NCBI GenBank assembly: GCA_027364495.1
Contig: DAHXPE010000276.1
Span: 1 to 6,932, forward strand
Length of the DNA stretch: 6,932 nucleotides
Direction of reading: 5' to 3'
DNA from: Candidatus Heimdallarchaeota archaeon
Lineage (GTDB): Archaea > Asgardarchaeota > Heimdallarchaeia > Hodarchaeales > LC-3
In this document: positions 6,429 to 6,932 of the stretch, piece after piece
How the letters are laid out: every line of letters begins with the position of its first letter
Numbering within the stretch: the first letter of the stretch is position 1
Translations under genes and position numbers: made by a program
The notes under the pieces: generated by a model
What the model was told of the DNA's origin: nothing
The model's input: the letters and a program-made list of their open reading frames with translations, nothing else
Database searches by the model: none

Positions 6429-6436
6429 ATATTTAA

Positions 6437-6925
6437 ATGACAACAGTAAATACTGAAAGGAACTTTCCTCTTGGCACATTCACCAATCAAAGGAAAGATA
6501 ATTGGTGGTTCATGCCGTTACTCCAAGGTTTGATTATTATTATCTTTATAATCTATACCACAATTACATTATTTTTTCCAAATATTTATGGAAATGGAAC
6601 ATTTAATCATTTTAGAAGTCCTATTTTCGATATGGATTTGCATAATGTTTACGGTATTGATATAGTTAAAGCTATTGGATGGCCAAATAGTCCTTTTTTA
6701 CCAGCTGCATTGTTAGTATTATGGATACCAATTGGTTACCGTGCAACCTGTTATTATATGCGAAAGATTTATTATCGTTCATTCTTTGGTAATCCTCCGG
6801 CTTGCGCTACTAATGGTTTAAATATCAGACGTGGTAAATACACTGGTGAACGCTGGTTCCCTTTTATATTAAATAATTTGCTTAAGATAAAATTAACTTA
6901 CAAAAAGACAATTGCTATGTGTTAA
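6437..6925 (+). CDS. Membrane protein resembling an SDH-associated anchor protein, probably truncated
   Basis: The 162-aa product starts with a polar segment ending in DNWWFMPLLQ, then membrane helix 1 (about 26-47). An outer loop rich in Pro, Phe and Asp follows, then helix 2 (about 86-105), which runs into IGYRATCYYMRKIYYRSFFGNPPACA and a basic stretch with KYTGERWFPFILNNL. From memory, proteins with the DNWW start, the G-[FY]-RATCYYYRKAYYRSFF-PPACA core and RFPFILQNLH occur next to succinate dehydrogenase/fumarate reductase genes and are presumed membrane anchors; the match is by motif only. Those proteins continue from NLH into further membrane helices. Here the hydrophobic continuation is replaced by KIKLTYKKTIAMC and a stop, so the last helices appear lost, possibly by frameshift. 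Nothing follows within the window to test this. The start is backed by GAGGT eight bases upstream. No sdhA or sdhB is visible. Confidence 0.6.
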   Translation: MTTVNTERNFPLGTFTNQRKDNWWFMPLLQGLIIIIFIIYTTITLFFPNIYGNGTFNHFRSPIFDMDLHNVYGIDIVKAIGWPNSPFLPAALLVLWIPIGYRATCYYMRKIYYRSFFGNPPACATNGLNIRRGKYTGERWFPFILNNLLKIKLTYKKTIAMC

Positions 6926-6932
6926 TATAAAT

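Larger units (their letters stand above)
5954..6436. other. Gene-free intergenic region before the SDH-like gene
   Basis: I find no supported coding frame, tRNA or repeat array in these 483 bp. It contains a T-run at its left end and a weak inverted repeat (TTCTTTT 6165-6171 with AAAAGAA 6184-6190). It also holds a 7-bp hairpin at 6244-6261 with an overlapping alternative stem, and the Shine-Dalgarno of the next gene at its right end. TTTATATT at 6353-6360 is a possible TATA box, which would give a leader of roughly 50 nt. Confidence 0.6.

Noticed and set aside
4174..6436. CRISPR array, transposon ends or tRNA in the spacers
   Set aside because: No regularly spaced direct repeats, no paired terminal inverted repeats with target duplications, no transposase fragments and no cloverleaf with a GTTCNANNC arm were found by eye.

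Overview
The window is strongly AT-rich prokaryotic DNA. Shine-Dalgarno sequences of the GGTGAT/GGTGA type, an ArnT/GT39-like membrane enzyme with a sequon-dense outer domain, and TATA-like upstream boxes fit an archaeon best. The mix of a eukaryote-type NADP isocitrate dehydrogenase, a glycine cleavage H protein and an SDH-associated anchor-like protein would fit a mesophilic Asgard/Heimdall-like or similar uncultured archaeon. That taxonomic guess is inference and weakly held; nothing here excludes an AT-rich bacterium.

Layout. Positions 1-2151 (+) hold a large polytopic GT-C-type membrane glycosyltransferase whose 5' end lies outside the window. It is cut by one in-frame TGA at 424-426, so it reads as a 137-aa and a 574-aa part in the same frame. 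Positions 2246-2641 (+) encode an intact lipoyl carrier, GcvH. Tail-to-tail with it, 14 bp away, is an intact 403-aa eukaryote-type NADP isocitrate dehydrogenase on the minus strand (start preferred at 3867). Just upstream of that gene, at 3939-4128 (+), lies the dead C-terminal half of a second gcvH copy, followed by a hairpin/T-run terminator. Positions 4174-4758 show no convincing gene. Positions 4759-5953 (+) hold a decayed NAD-type isocitrate/isopropylmalate-family dehydrogenase with four in-frame stops and two frameshifts. Positions 5954-6436 are gene-free. Positions 6437-6925 (+) encode a two-TM protein resembling an anchor protein found beside succinate dehydrogenase genes, apparently shortened at its C terminus.

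How it fits together. The recognisable metabolic genes concern the TCA cycle and glycine cleavage/lipoate-dependent metabolism. The main story is gene turnover: one of two gcvH copies and one of two isocitrate-dehydrogenase-type genes are dead, the glycosyltransferase carries a nonsense codon, and the SDH-like protein looks truncated. The surviving NADP-IDH could have made the NAD-type enzyme dispensable. I found no CRISPR array, tRNA, rRNA, insertion sequence or defence-type system, and no convincing new multi-gene system.
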